From: CAYMWF01 sp964394085 [NCBI: uncultured Gemmatimonadota bacterium]
GTDB taxonomy: Bacteria > GCA-2686955 > CAYMWF01
Assembly: GCA_964394085.1 (NCBI GenBank)
Contig: CAYMWF010000013.1
Span: forward strand, 1-36,678
Direction of reading: 5' to 3'
Length of the DNA: 36,678 nt
The translations under genes and the position numbers were made by a program. This document shows, in pieces, positions 24,402-32,986 of this stretch. Under the pieces are notes generated by a model. The model was not told the DNA's origin. It searched no databases and saw only the letters and a program-made list of their open reading frames with translations. How positions within the stretch are numbered: position 1 is the first letter of the stretch; each line of letters begins with the position of its first letter.

Positions 24402-24974
24402 TCAGAAAGAGAATCCCACCCCGAAATTGAAATCGATACCCAAGCCCGTCCCCGAGTAATAGGAGTCTTCGTAATCCTCCTGGTCAAGCGAGATACTCGA
24501 ATACTGGTAACCAAGTCCGAAATCGATGAACATGCTGATACTGTCCCACTTGCCCTTTTTCCCGACATAGAAGAGCAGGTTGCCGTTGAAAATCGATTCT
24601 TCGGTGTCGTCCGAGTCGTAGTTCGCCCATCCGGCGCCGGCCAGAACCTGGAGATAGGTGCCCGACATGGGAGCGCCCAGGTATTTTCGAAGGCCGCCGC
24701 CGATTCCGGCCGCGGTCCATGATGTATTATCATGACTGTACAGCATGATTGACGGTTTCAGGATCAATGCCGTTCCGGAGCTTGTGGCGCGCTCATACGT
24801 CAGTGTGACGACATTGGGCACCTCAGATACTGCTGTCGTGACAATCAGGCTGATCGGGTGGAAATACAAGGTGTTCGCGGATTCGAATGAACCCGAAGGC
24901 ATCGTATACTGCTGCGCCGAGGCGGTTCCGGCCGCCAGAAGAACAATAAAAACAATCGGTAATGCTCTGCTCAT
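24402..24974 (-). CDS. Hypothetical outer-membrane beta-barrel-like protein
   Basis: Not assigned to a named family. The 190-residue product has a clear signal peptide (MSRALPIVFIVLLAAGTASA, cleavage before QQ). The mature part has repeated amphipathic strands rich in Tyr, Ser, Gly and Asp (for example GTYLQVLAGAGWANYDSDD) and ends in GVGFSF. A terminal phenylalanine is typical of outer-membrane barrels recognised by BamA. AAAGGGG precedes the ATG. With its own promoter (25019-25047) and terminator it appears to be a single-gene transcript. Confidence 0.75.
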   Translation of the reverse strand: MSRALPIVFIVLLAAGTASAQQYTMPSGSFESANTLYFHPISLIVTTAVSEVPNVVTLTYERATSSGTALILKPSIMLYSHDNTSWTAAGIGGGLRKYLGAPMSGTYLQVLAGAGWANYDSDDTEESIFNGNLLFYVGKKGKWDSISMFIDFGLGYQYSSISLDQEDYEDSYYSGTGLGIDFNFGVGFSF

Positions 24975-25018
24975 GTTTCACCCCTTTACTGTCCTGCGGG
25001 CCAACTTAACACAGGATG

Positions 25019-25047
25019 AAAATACACACTGTCCTTCACTGCGTCAA
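25019..25047 (-). promoter_or_regulatory. Predicted promoter of the outer-membrane-like protein gene
   Basis: On the minus strand TTGACG (25047-25042, 5 of 6) and TATTTT (25024-25019, 4 of 6) are spaced by exactly 17 bp. The start would be near 25012, giving a leader of about 38 nt that contains the ribosome binding site. Confidence 0.55.
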
Positions 25048-25278
25048 CTCGTATCGGAGCTTAGCCGTTAGGCCATCCGCTTTCAGCCGGGGATTTATAT
25101 CGGGTCAACGGGATAAAGCTGAAATTTCGGCGGAAGAGGGAGCGCCCTCCGCTGGTTCGTGACGGAACTCCCGGGGTCAAATTCCTGATTTGAATCAGAA
25201 GAAGGAGGAGCCGCATCGGCAAAATCGATTCTGTTGCCCGTCAGCATCGATTTGATATTGTTTACAGGGAAAAATGGA

Positions 25279-25308
25279 TTGACATGCGCTTCGAACGGTT
25301 CCTATAGT
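25279..25308 (+). promoter_or_regulatory. Predicted promoter of the epimerase-aspS operon
   Basis: A consensus -35 TTGACA (25279-25284) and -10 TATAGT (25303-25308, 5 of 6) are separated by 18 bp. The start would be near 25315, about 78 nt before the epimerase ATG at 25393. This supports that ATG over the longer frame beginning at 25234, which would start upstream of the promoter. Confidence 0.65.
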
Positions 25309-25392
25309 TCGCGGACGATATCGCGCTTCGGCGCCGTGTTTACCGTCCGCCCGGAAAGTGTCCATTTACTAACAGCAGACAAGACAGATATC

Positions 25393-26490
25393 ATGAGCAT
25401 CGTCGCCGTTACAGGAAGCAGTGGCAAAGTCGGAAAAAGGCTTATCGAAAGACTCGCCAGGGAAGACTCCATAGGCTCGATTCTCGCTATCGACATCACG
25501 CCTCCGGCACGACAGCTCCCCGATAAAGTCGAATTCTGTCATCTCGATATCAGAAACCGGCTTCTCGAAGAAGTCCTGGCAACCAAACGGGTCGAAACCG
25601 TCATCCACCTCGCTTTTGCGGTCGTGCCGATACATAACAGTTTCGAGATGCATGAGATCAACCTCGTTTCGTCGATGAACCTGTTCAGCGCCTGCAGCAA
25701 AATAAACATTAAAAACCTGGTAATAATCAGCAGCTCATTCGTTTACGGATTCCATCCGGATAATTCATTCTATATGACCGAGGATCAACCTCTGCGTCCG
25801 AACAGAAAATTCCAATACCAGGTAGACAAGAAAGAACTGGAAGATTTCGCCAACAGGTTCGACCGCAGGCATCCGGAGACCCGGTTGACGATCCTCCGTC
25901 CCGCTGCAGTGCCCGGCTCACGTATGGCTTACTACATCCAGAGGTATTTTAAGAGAGATGTGACGCCTACGCTTTTCGGGTACGATCCGCTTCTGCAGCT
26001 GCTGCATATGGAAGATTTTATCGAGGCTGTTATCAGGGCCGTTCGCGACAAGCACGCCGGAACCTTCAATGTAGCGGCGGACGGAATCATTTCTTTAAGC
26101 GCTCTGGCCAAACTGCTGGGAACTTTTACCTTGCCGCTTGCGCACCCGCTCGCATATCCCGCCGCGGATCTGCTCTGGTACCTCAAACTTTCGAGCGGAC
26201 GTTCGGATATTCTCGCGCTGCTCCGTCACTCCTGCCTGGTTTCAACGAAAAAGCAGATTGAATCCTTCGGCGTCCGGCCGGTGAAATCGACCACCGAAAC
26301 CGCAACTGAATGGGGCGCTTCCGGTCTGTCCGGACCTGCACAAAAAAAAGCCGGGCAAGAATCCTACTCACTCCAGCAGCTTCTGAAAACCTTCCAGGAT
26401 GAATTCGAAAAAGAAGGGAAAGAGCGTCTCCTCCGGTTCCTGCGCCGCGCTTCTCAAGGTATGAATCGGGGGCTGGAAACGAAACGATGA
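25393..26490 (+). CDS. NAD-dependent epimerase/dehydratase (extended SDR)
   Basis: Extended short-chain dehydrogenase/reductase of 365 residues. The nucleotide-binding motif G8-S-S-G11-K-V-G14 follows the first strand. The active-site Ser is in VIISSSFVYG and the Tyr-x3-Lys pair in FQYQVDKKE. Such enzymes modify nucleotide sugars or other hydroxy/keto substrates; the substrate here cannot be read from sequence. The ATG at 25393 begins the Rossmann fold and lies 78 nt after a good promoter, so upstream in-frame codons were excluded; there is no strong ribosome binding site. It heads a four-gene + strand operon ending with aspS. Confidence 0.85.
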   Translation: MSIVAVTGSSGKVGKRLIERLAREDSIGSILAIDITPPARQLPDKVEFCHLDIRNRLLEEVLATKRVETVIHLAFAVVPIHNSFEMHEINLVSSMNLFSACSKINIKNLVIISSSFVYGFHPDNSFYMTEDQPLRPNRKFQYQVDKKELEDFANRFDRRHPETRLTILRPAAVPGSRMAYYIQRYFKRDVTPTLFGYDPLLQLLHMEDFIEAVIRAVRDKHAGTFNVAADGIISLSALAKLLGTFTLPLAHPLAYPAADLLWYLKLSSGRSDILALLRHSCLVSTKKQIESFGVRPVKSTTETATEWGASGLSGPAQKKAGQESYSLQQLLKTFQDEFEKEGKERLLRFLRRASQGMNRGLETKR

Positions 26491-26540
26491 GAGAACCCGC
26501 ATTATGTAGACGACAACATTCATAAGGTGGTGGCAATATT

Positions 26541-27527
26541 ATGGATTACAGACTTATCTCGCTTATACTCTTATTTTCGGTGTTCGTTTCTTCAGCTTCC
26601 GCGGATACGGGCGCTGAAAACGAGAAAGTTCTTCAAAACGAGACCTCTGAAGCGGACAACCTCTTGATAATCGAAGTAGACACGGGTGAGGAAGCTGCGG
26701 CGGCGGAAGCGGAATGGCCCCATCAGCTGACCCTCACGATCAAGGTTGAAAACTTCTCGGCTTTCGGTGACGCTGATATTTACATTCCCGGATATACATC
26801 CCAATCCTGCGGTCACGATAAATCAGCCAGGCTGAGGGATGTAATGAGCTGGACCATTGAAGAAACGCTGATCGAATCGGGTATCTTTGGAAATGTCTTC
26901 ACAGAAACCGACGGGGATCTGCTTCTGTTCGGACAGGTCGCAAATCTTAAAAAGAAAGGTTTCCTGCGGAAAGGCAGAGAAGTCGAGGTTGCTCTTCAAT
27001 TATATGACAGGGTGCAAAAGGAAGAACTCTGGAAGGGAGAATATACGGTCCCATTCAACCTGGAACCGATGGAAAAAAGGATCGCAGGAGATATTAATTA
27101 CAAGTACAGCCTGCCTTTTCCCGAACTCACCACCGAATTTATGCAGGATTTAAACAGCTTTCTACTGCAGGAACGGGAAGGCGCACTGAAGAAATATCTT
27201 AACAGGTGGATATTCAGTATCACCGTGGGAGATCTCTATTTCGTCGCGACAAACCGGCTGGATGAACCGGTGGAGGTTAGAATATCCATGTCGGACAACA
27301 GAACATATTTTATGGATTTGCCCGCCGCTCCCGGGAAAACTCAGGGGGATGCCTCCCAGGTTTGTAAACGCGTTGAAAACCAGTATGGCTTTTTCGAAGC
27401 GGAGCTATTCGCCCTGGGAACCACCTGCACCATCGAACGGTTTCTGTTCGAAGCGCCCAAACCCAAGCAGATTTCATATATTATCGACAGGAATGACGCG
27501 GGCGAGGTTTTTATCCTTGTTGAATAA
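26541..27527 (+). CDS. Hypothetical secreted protein (328 aa)
   Basis: Family not recognised. A signal peptide (about 1-22, MDYRLISLILLFSVFVSSASA) is followed by an acidic Glu/Ala-rich segment to about residue 60 and then a mixed alpha/beta body. The segment around VMSWTIEETLIESGIFGNVF, followed by LLLFGQVANLK, resembles the general plan of envelope lipoproteins that assemble at transporter or outer-membrane machines, but it has no lipobox and I would not assign it. Three cysteines occur after the signal. AAGGTGG precedes the ATG. It lies 50 bp after the epimerase gene and 56 bp before the VanZ-like gene, so co-transcription is likely. Confidence 0.75.
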   Translation: MDYRLISLILLFSVFVSSASADTGAENEKVLQNETSEADNLLIIEVDTGEEAAAAEAEWPHQLTLTIKVENFSAFGDADIYIPGYTSQSCGHDKSARLRDVMSWTIEETLIESGIFGNVFTETDGDLLLFGQVANLKKKGFLRKGREVEVALQLYDRVQKEELWKGEYTVPFNLEPMEKRIAGDINYKYSLPFPELTTEFMQDLNSFLLQEREGALKKYLNRWIFSITVGDLYFVATNRLDEPVEVRISMSDNRTYFMDLPAAPGKTQGDASQVCKRVENQYGFFEAELFALGTTCTIERFLFEAPKPKQISYIIDRNDAGEVFILVE

Positions 27528-27583
27528 TGATTTATTAAAGAAAGACTGACTTCCATCTTTCGAAATACAGGATTTCGATAAAT

Positions 27584-28018
27584 TTGAACAAAAATATCAA
27601 ATCTAGACTGCGCGTGGAAAATCGCTGGCTGCCGGTCGTCTTCTGGGCCTGCCTCATGCTGGTAATCTCATCGGTTCCCGCACCGGTGCTGCCTGAAGCC
27701 GGACCTATCGGAACCGACAAACTCATCCATTGCGCTGAATACATGATCTTCTCGGTTCTTCTGGTCAGGGCATCGAACCTGGGCGGAGGCAGGCCGGGAA
27801 AACGAAAACTGCTGATCGGGGGAATCGTTTTCGCTCTTCTTGACGAACTCCATCAGCTCTTCATCCCCGGTCGATTTTTCGATTTGTTCGATCTATTTTT
27901 CGATTCACTAGGTATCGTGTCCGGACAAATCTTCCAGGTGTGGCTGAAATCACACTACCGTGGTTCGCGGTCATGGCTTCTGGGGTTATCCGGACGGAGC
28001 TCATCATCATGCGACTGA
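27584..28018 (+). CDS. VanZ-like membrane protein
   Basis: Protein of 144 residues with three or four membrane segments and the VanZ signature ALLDELHQLFIPGRFFDLFD. VanZ of enterococci gives low-level teicoplanin resistance, but most VanZ-like proteins have no known function. It is read from a TTG at 27584, with AGGA 12 nt upstream; a GTG at 27614 is an alternative. Its last 10 bases overlap the aspS start, so the two are translationally coupled. Confidence 0.82.
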   Translation: MNKNIKSRLRVENRWLPVVFWACLMLVISSVPAPVLPEAGPIGTDKLIHCAEYMIFSVLLVRASNLGGGRPGKRKLLIGGIVFALLDELHQLFIPGRFFDLFDLFFDSLGIVSGQIFQVWLKSHYRGSRSWLLGLSGRSSSSCD

Positions 28019-29835
28019 AAAGAAACGTACGAAACGACAAGCTGTCGATCGATTCTGTCGGCCGGGAGGTGATAATCTCCGGCTGGGTAAACAAGACCAG
28101 GGACCACGGCGGCGTCATTTTTCTCGATATCCGGGACCGGTACGGTCTCGTTCAGGCGGTATTCGATGAATCCTCAGGTACTGAACTGACGGACCGGGCA
28201 AGAGAGGCCGGTATCGAATGGGTCGTTTCGGTAAAAGGAACGGTGCGGCGACGCCCGCCCGAAGCGGTGAACCCGAACCGGCTCTCGGGAACGATCGAAA
28301 TCTCAGCCTCCGATTTAGAGGTCCACAGCCGCTCCGCCCCTTTACCTTTTCCGGTGGAAGAGGGCACGCTGCAGGCCCCCGCCAAGGAGGATTTGCGCCT
28401 GAAATACCGCTTTCTCGACCTGCGACGGCAGAAGATGAAAAATTCGATCATCCTGCGCCACGAGGTGGTGAAATCGGTGCGCGCATACTTCGACGAGCTG
28501 GAATTCCTCGAGATAGAAACACCGTTCCTGATCAGAAGCACCCCTGAAGGGGCAAGGGACTATGTTGTGCCCAGCCGCCTCTATCCCGGGGAATTCTACG
28601 CCCTGCCCCAGTCTCCGCAACTCTACAAACAGCTCCTGATGGTGTCGGGTTTCGATAAATATTACCAGATTGCCAGGTGTTTCCGCGATGAAGATTCGAG
28701 GGCCGACCGGCAACCCGAACATACCCAGATCGACCTCGAAATGAGCTTCGTCACGGAAGAAGAGATCTACAGCGTCATAGAAGGGATGCTTGTTCGAATA
28801 TTCACCGATGTTCTCGGAAGGGAGCTGACCGTTCCGCTGCCTCGACTCACCTACGACGATGCCATGCTTCAATACGGCACCGATAAACCGGATATCCGCT
28901 TCGGTATGAAAATCAGCGACATCACAGAACTCGTGAAAGATTCCGGTTTCAAGGTATTCAGCGCCACTGCGGCGGCCGGAAACCGCATCCGGGCGATCGC
29001 CGTTCCCGGAGGCGGGAGCTGGTCGCGCAAAGAAATCGACGGGCTTGCCGGCACGGCGGCCGACAAGGGGGCGAAAGGGCTGGCCTGGGCAAAGGTTGCC
29101 GAGGGCGGTGATTGGACCGGGGGAATCTCCAAATTTATCGAGGCCGGTGTTCAGACCGCGGTGAACGAAGCAACGGGCGCCGCCGGAGGGGACCTCATTC
29201 TCGCAGTGGCCGATACGGCGGATGTTGCGGCGGCGGCTCTGGGGGCTGTTCGACTGATAGCGGGTGAAAAGCTCGGACTCCTGGACGCGGAAGATTTCAG
29301 GTTTCTGTGGGTAACCGATTTCCCCCTTTTCGGGAAGGATGAAGAGACAGGTGAATGGGTCGCCTTCCATCACCCGTTCTCGATGCCGCGCGAGGACAGC
29401 CTTCCTTTCCTGGAAACGGATCCCGCGGCGGTGCGGGGGCAGCTCTACGATCTCGTCCTGAACGGGGTCGAGCTCGCCTCCGGAAGTTTGAGGATCCATG
29501 ATCCGGAAATCCAGAAAACCATATTCAGGATTATAGGGATCTCAGATGAGGAGGCGGAATCGAGGTTCGGCTTCCTGCTCGATGCTTTCAGATACGGCGT
29601 GCCGCCCCACGGCGGCATCGCACCGGGTCTGGACCGGCTCGTCATGCTCTTGGCCGGTGAGAATTCGATACGGGAAGTGATCGCTTTCCCGAAAACCCTT
29701 ACTGCTCTTTCCCTGGTGGACGGCGCTCCTTCGGACCTGCCCGAAACGATGCTCGCCGAGCTCGGCCTGCTGGTGCGACCCGATTCTGTCGAGGAGCCTG
29801 TTACAGGTGGCGAAGAAACCGGGGAGGCGCGTTGA
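28009..29835 (+). CDS. aspS: Aspartyl-tRNA synthetase
   Basis: Class II synthetase of 608 residues, with anticodon-binding OB fold (about 1-110), catalytic core and the bacterial GAD insertion. Motif 2 is FRDEDSRADRQPEHTQ; motif 3 is GIAPGLDRLVMLLAG. In the anticodon domain GWVNKTRDHGG has His33, where discriminating enzymes such as that of E. coli have Leu. His there is associated with non-discriminating AspRS that also charges tRNA-Asn. The ATG at 28009 has GGAG nine bases upstream and gives the normal N-terminus; a longer frame from 27940 is rejected. The 3' end overlaps the convergent ATPase gene by 35 bp. Confidence 0.97.
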   Translation: MRLKRNVRNDKLSIDSVGREVIISGWVNKTRDHGGVIFLDIRDRYGLVQAVFDESSGTELTDRAREAGIEWVVSVKGTVRRRPPEAVNPNRLSGTIEISASDLEVHSRSAPLPFPVEEGTLQAPAKEDLRLKYRFLDLRRQKMKNSIILRHEVVKSVRAYFDELEFLEIETPFLIRSTPEGARDYVVPSRLYPGEFYALPQSPQLYKQLLMVSGFDKYYQIARCFRDEDSRADRQPEHTQIDLEMSFVTEEEIYSVIEGMLVRIFTDVLGRELTVPLPRLTYDDAMLQYGTDKPDIRFGMKISDITELVKDSGFKVFSATAAAGNRIRAIAVPGGGSWSRKEIDGLAGTAADKGAKGLAWAKVAEGGDWTGGISKFIEAGVQTAVNEATGAAGGDLILAVADTADVAAAALGAVRLIAGEKLGLLDAEDFRFLWVTDFPLFGKDEETGEWVAFHHPFSMPREDSLPFLETDPAAVRGQLYDLVLNGVELASGSLRIHDPEIQKTIFRIIGISDEEAESRFGFLLDAFRYGVPPHGGIAPGLDRLVMLLAGENSIREVIAFPKTLTALSLVDGAPSDLPETMLAELGLLVRPDSVEEPVTGGEETGEAR

Positions 29836-30598
29836 GGAAATCCCGGGCCAGGGCTACCTGCGAGACCTTTTCATATGGCGTGACGGCGGGTGGGGAATAA
29901 TCGAAGCTCAGGATCGATGCACCGGGGAGAGCCATAAGGATTGGTGAATGGGTTGCGATGATGAACTGACTCTGTTTTTCCAGGGCCATTTCTTTCACCA
30001 TCGACAGAAAAGCCAGCTGACTCCTGGGAGAGAGGGGTGTGTCGGGCTCGTCCAGGAGGTATAAACCACCGGGCACGAAGCGCTCCTGGAAAATGTGGAG
30101 GAAACTCTCCCCGTGAGATGCCGCGTCCGGGTCCTCCCCGTAGCGCTCGACATTGGCCTCTCTCTGCCCGAGGGCAGTCCCTTTTGCGAGCAGCAACCCG
30201 TACCCGGATAATTCATCTTCATATTGTTTTGCCTGTCTCTCAAGCTCTGCGTTTTCTTCATTGATACGCCTGATAAATCTGAAAAAATCCTCCGCCCGCA
30301 TGAAGAATCCCCTGCGGGTTCGTTTCCGCCACGTAAGCTTGAGATGCCGGGCCAGCTCCCTCGGTGCGGCGAGCATCCTGTCCCGTTCCACATCTTCACC
30401 GCCGATGGTGATCGCCCCCACGGCGCATGCGACCGCCTCCAGAAGAGTTGATTTCCCCGATCCGTTTTCTCCTACGAAAAAAGTCACCGGCTCCTTGAAG
30501 TCGACTCCTGAAAATCTGTCGAACACCGGTAAGTTGAAAGGAAATTCATCTTCGCTCGGAAAGTCCGGTTTCAGACTTATTTTTTCGAGGTGTATCAT
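29801..30598 (-). CDS. Small AAA/ABC-type ATPase (COG3910-like)
   Basis: ATPase of 265 residues with an ABC-type fold. Walker A GENGSGKST is at 43-51, a signature-like SHGES precedes Walker B GLYLLDEPDTPLS, and an H-loop is in IATHSPI. A helical segment rich in Glu, Gln and Lys (about 105-145) could be a short coiled coil. This matches small soluble predicted ATPases related to SMC/RecF-type proteins and not to transporters. Function is unknown; some relatives act in toxin-antitoxin or defence pairs, but no partner gene is adjacent. The ATG at 30598 gives MIHLEKISLK, the family-like start; an ATG at 30655 is possible. Its 3' end overlaps aspS by 35 bp on the other strand. Confidence 0.85.
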   Translation of the reverse strand: MIHLEKISLKPDFPSEDEFPFNLPVFDRFSGVDFKEPVTFFVGENGSGKSTLLEAVACAVGAITIGGEDVERDRMLAAPRELARHLKLTWRKRTRRGFFMRAEDFFRFIRRINEENAELERQAKQYEDELSGYGLLLAKGTALGQREANVERYGEDPDAASHGESFLHIFQERFVPGGLYLLDEPDTPLSPRSQLAFLSMVKEMALEKQSQFIIATHSPILMALPGASILSFDYSPPAVTPYEKVSQVALARDFLNAPPRFLRHL

Positions 30599-30815
30599 AT
30601 TCCGATCCAACCCTCTTTGGGGGCCGAAGTCAACGACTTTCAGGGGATGGTTCATGCCGGATCGGCGTCGTTGAAAACCCCTGAGTGCCGTTTTGGCGCC
30701 ATTATGCCATTATGACAGCCTCAATTGAAGATTCTTAAACGGAACAAACAGGGATTTCGATAACAACTCCCCCTTCAATTTATTGTAACCATAACTATTA
30801 CCTGGCCTTGTAAGA

Positions 30816-30845
30816 TTTACACCGATATCTCCGCAAGTTTTCAAT
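30816..30845 (+). promoter_or_regulatory. Weak candidate promoter for dnaK
   Basis: TTTACA (30816-30821, 5 of 6) and TTCAAT (30840-30845, 4 of 6) are 18 bp apart. If used, transcription starts near 30852 and the hairpin at 30877-30902 lies in the leader. A CTTGAA at 30859-30864 resembles a sigma-32 -35 box but no good -10 follows it. Confidence 0.3.
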
Positions 30846-30876
30846 GGCAGGTATGATTCTTGAATATATCAATGGA

Positions 30877-30902
30877 TGCTGCCATGCAGCAGTCTTTTTT
30901 TT
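30877..30902 (+). terminator. Terminator-like hairpin in the dnaK leader (possible attenuator)
   Basis: TGCTGC (30877-30882), loop CAT and GCAGCA (30886-30891) form a 6-bp stem. GTC and eight T residues (30895-30902) follow on the + strand. It lies 37 bp before the dnaK ATG, with no + strand gene upstream for about 1 kb, so it would act on dnaK's own leader transcript. Confidence 0.55.
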
Positions 30903-30938
30903 CTATTGAATCGGATGCCGTCGGGCAAGGAGGCAATT

Positions 30939-32894
30939 ATGAATAAAACAATAGGAATAGACCTCGGAACGACCAACTCCTGCGTTGCCGTGATAGAAGG
31001 CGGAGAGCCGACCGTCATCACCAACCCGGAAGGTTCGCGCACGACCCCTTCAGTGGTTACCGCATCAAAAGACGGTGAAAGACTGGTCGGATTGCTTGCG
31101 AAGCGCCAGGCCGTCACTAACCCCAAGAATACGATATACTCGATCAAACGCTTCATGGGCCGGTCGTTCAGCGAATCTGAAAGCGATCGTTCGCGCGTCT
31201 CCTACGAAATCAGCAAGAGCGCGAACAACGGTATCGAAATAAACCTGAACGGCACGGGCATGTCGCCGCCCGAGATAAGCGCGCAAATCCTGATGAAGAT
31301 GAAACTCACCGCGGAATCATACCTCGGGCACAAAGTAACCGATGCCGTTGTTACCGTGCCGGCGTATTTCAACGATTCCCAGCGGCAGGCGACGAGAGAC
31401 GCCGGCAGGATTGCGGGTTTGAACGTAAAACGAATCATCAACGAACCCACCGCCGCCGCACTCTCATACGGCCTCGACAAGAAGGGCAGTGGAACGGTCG
31501 CCGTGTTCGACCTGGGCGGCGGAACATTCGATATCTCGATTCTGGAAGTGTCGGACGGCGTCTTCGAGGTCAAATCGACCAACGGCGACACCCATCTCGG
31601 TGGAGATGATTTCGACGAAAAACTGATCGGTTACCTGGCGGGCGAGTTCAAACGCGACGAAGGCATCGATCTTAAAAAAGACGCGGTAGCTCACCAGAGG
31701 TTGAGAGAAGCCGCGGAAAAAGCAAAGTGCGAGCTTTCTTCCACACTCGAAGCCGAGGTAAATCTTCCCTTCATTACCGCAGATGCTTCAGGGCCGAAAC
31801 ATTTCGTAACAAGCATCACCAGGGCGAAATTCGACTCATTGACCGAAGATCTCCTCGAAAAGATAAAACAACCCGTCTTGAAAGCTCTTGACGACGCATC
31901 GATCAAAGCGGAAGAAGTCGATCATGTTTTGCTCGTCGGCGGTTCCACCCGGATACCCGCCATCCAGGAACTCGTGCGATCGATATTCAAGAAGGAGCCC
32001 GGAAAAGACGTAAACCCGGACGAAGTAGTGGCGCTGGGCGCGGCAATCCAGGGCGGGGTGCTCGCCGGCGACGTGAAGGACGTGCTGCTCCTCGATGTTA
32101 CTCCGCTTTCTCTCGGTATTGAAACTCTCGGCGGCGTGGTCACGAATCTTATCGAGCGGAACAGCACCATTCCCACGAAAAAGAGCGAGATCTTCTCTAC
32201 CGCGGCCGACAGCCAGACCACGGTGGAAATCCACGTCCTGCAGGGCGAGCGCGAAATGGCCGTCGACAACAAGAGTATCGGCAGGTTCCAGCTTACCGGC
32301 ATTCCTCCGGCGCCGAGGGGGATGCCCCAGATAGAGGTTGTTTTCGACATCGACGCGAACGGTATCCTTAACGTGTCCGCAAAGGATAAGGCGACGGGGA
32401 AAGCCCAGAGTATCCGGATCGAGGCATCATCGGGGCTCTCCGAAGCCGAAATCGACCGGATGGTGAAAGACGCCGAAAGGTTCGCGGCGGACGACAAATC
32501 GAAGCGGGAATCGATAGATCTCAGGAATTCCGCAGAACAGATGCTGTACCAGGGTGAAAAACACCTGAAAGATCTGGATGACAAGCTGACGCCCGATGAC
32601 AGGGGGCGGCTCGATGCGGCCGTGGAACGGCTGCGTGAGGCCCTGAATTCAGGAAACGCCGAGGAGATGCGCTCGTCGATGTCGGGATTGGAATCGACCC
32701 TTCATGAAGTCTCGCAGAGCATATACTCCAGAGCCACCGGCACAGCCGGCGGAAACGGACAGGGCAGCGACCCCGGATTCTACCAGCAGGGGGGCGCGCC
32801 GTTCGGCGGCGGCAAAGAAACCGGCCATCATCAGAATTCCGAAACAGAGGATGGCGGCCGGGTGGACGCCGATTTCACCGTAATGGATGATTGA
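30939..32894 (+). CDS. dnaK: Molecular chaperone DnaK (Hsp70)
   Basis: ATP-dependent chaperone of 651 residues. It begins [18 protein letters not shown], with the phosphate loop [14 protein letters not shown], the linker [15 protein letters not shown] and the substrate-binding and lid domains. The tail ends [12 protein letters not shown], less charged than the usual EEVK-type end. The ATG at 30939 follows AAGGAGG; a frame extending to 30876 would include the leader hairpin and is rejected. The usual partners grpE, dnaJ and hrcA are not adjacent, so dnaK appears to stand alone. Confidence 0.98.
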   Translation: MNKTIGIDLGTTNSCVAVIEGGEPTVITNPEGSRTTPSVVTASKDGERLVGLLAKRQAVTNPKNTIYSIKRFMGRSFSESESDRSRVSYEISKSANNGIEINLNGTGMSPPEISAQILMKMKLTAESYLGHKVTDAVVTVPAYFNDSQRQATRDAGRIAGLNVKRIINEPTAAALSYGLDKKGSGTVAVFDLGGGTFDISILEVSDGVFEVKSTNGDTHLGGDDFDEKLIGYLAGEFKRDEGIDLKKDAVAHQRLREAAEKAKCELSSTLEAEVNLPFITADASGPKHFVTSITRAKFDSLTEDLLEKIKQPVLKALDDASIKAEEVDHVLLVGGSTRIPAIQELVRSIFKKEPGKDVNPDEVVALGAAIQGGVLAGDVKDVLLLDVTPLSLGIETLGGVVTNLIERNSTIPTKKSEIFSTAADSQTTVEIHVLQGEREMAVDNKSIGRFQLTGIPPAPRGMPQIEVVFDIDANGILNVSAKDKATGKAQSIRIEASSGLSEAEIDRMVKDAERFAADDKSKRESIDLRNSAEQMLYQGEKHLKDLDDKLTPDDRGRLDAAVERLREALNSGNAEEMRSSMSGLESTLHEVSQSIYSRATGTAGGNGQGSDPGFYQQGGAPFGGGKETGHHQNSETEDGGRVDADFTVMDD

Positions 32895-32928
32895 AGCAGC
32901 CGCTGATAATTTGCGGGTCCCGTGAATG

Positions 32929-32949
32929 AAAAATGCGGCGTGAGCCGCA
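32929..32949 (-). terminator. Intrinsic terminator of the chorismate mutase/DAHP synthase gene
   Basis: Read on the minus strand, TGCGGC, loop TCAC and GCCGCA form a 6-bp GC stem (32949-32934) followed by five T residues (32933-32929). It lies about 40 bp after the gene's stop at 32987 and also faces the end of dnaK. Confidence 0.75.
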
Positions 32950-32986
32950 GCCTCGAAGGGCTCGTGGAAGGATAATCCGAAATCCT

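Larger units (their letters stand above)
24975..25392. other. Intergenic region between the divergent barrel and epimerase genes
   Basis: 418 bp separating divergent genes. It holds one promoter for each direction (25019-25047 minus, 25279-25308 plus). The 230 bp between them show no coding frame with a convincing start, no tRNA fold and no terminator. A stretch at about 25050-25080 looks faintly like a tRNA D-arm on the minus strand but has no acceptor or T arm. Confidence 0.6.
30599..30938. other. Intergenic region upstream of dnaK
   Basis: 340 bp between the divergent ATPase and dnaK genes, AT-richer than its surroundings. It holds a weak + strand promoter candidate, a terminator-like hairpin and the dnaK ribosome binding site AAGGAGG. 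There is no CIRCE inverted repeat (TTAGCACTC-N9-GAGTGCTAA). Confidence 0.6.

Noticed and set aside
25050-25085. tRNA-like stretch on the minus strand in the long intergenic region
   Set aside because: No T-arm sequence, no acceptor stem and no consistent cloverleaf can be drawn.
30859-30887. CTTGAA ... CCATGC as a sigma-32 heat-shock promoter of dnaK
   Set aside because: The -10 match is poor and the spacing is too long for the known consensus.
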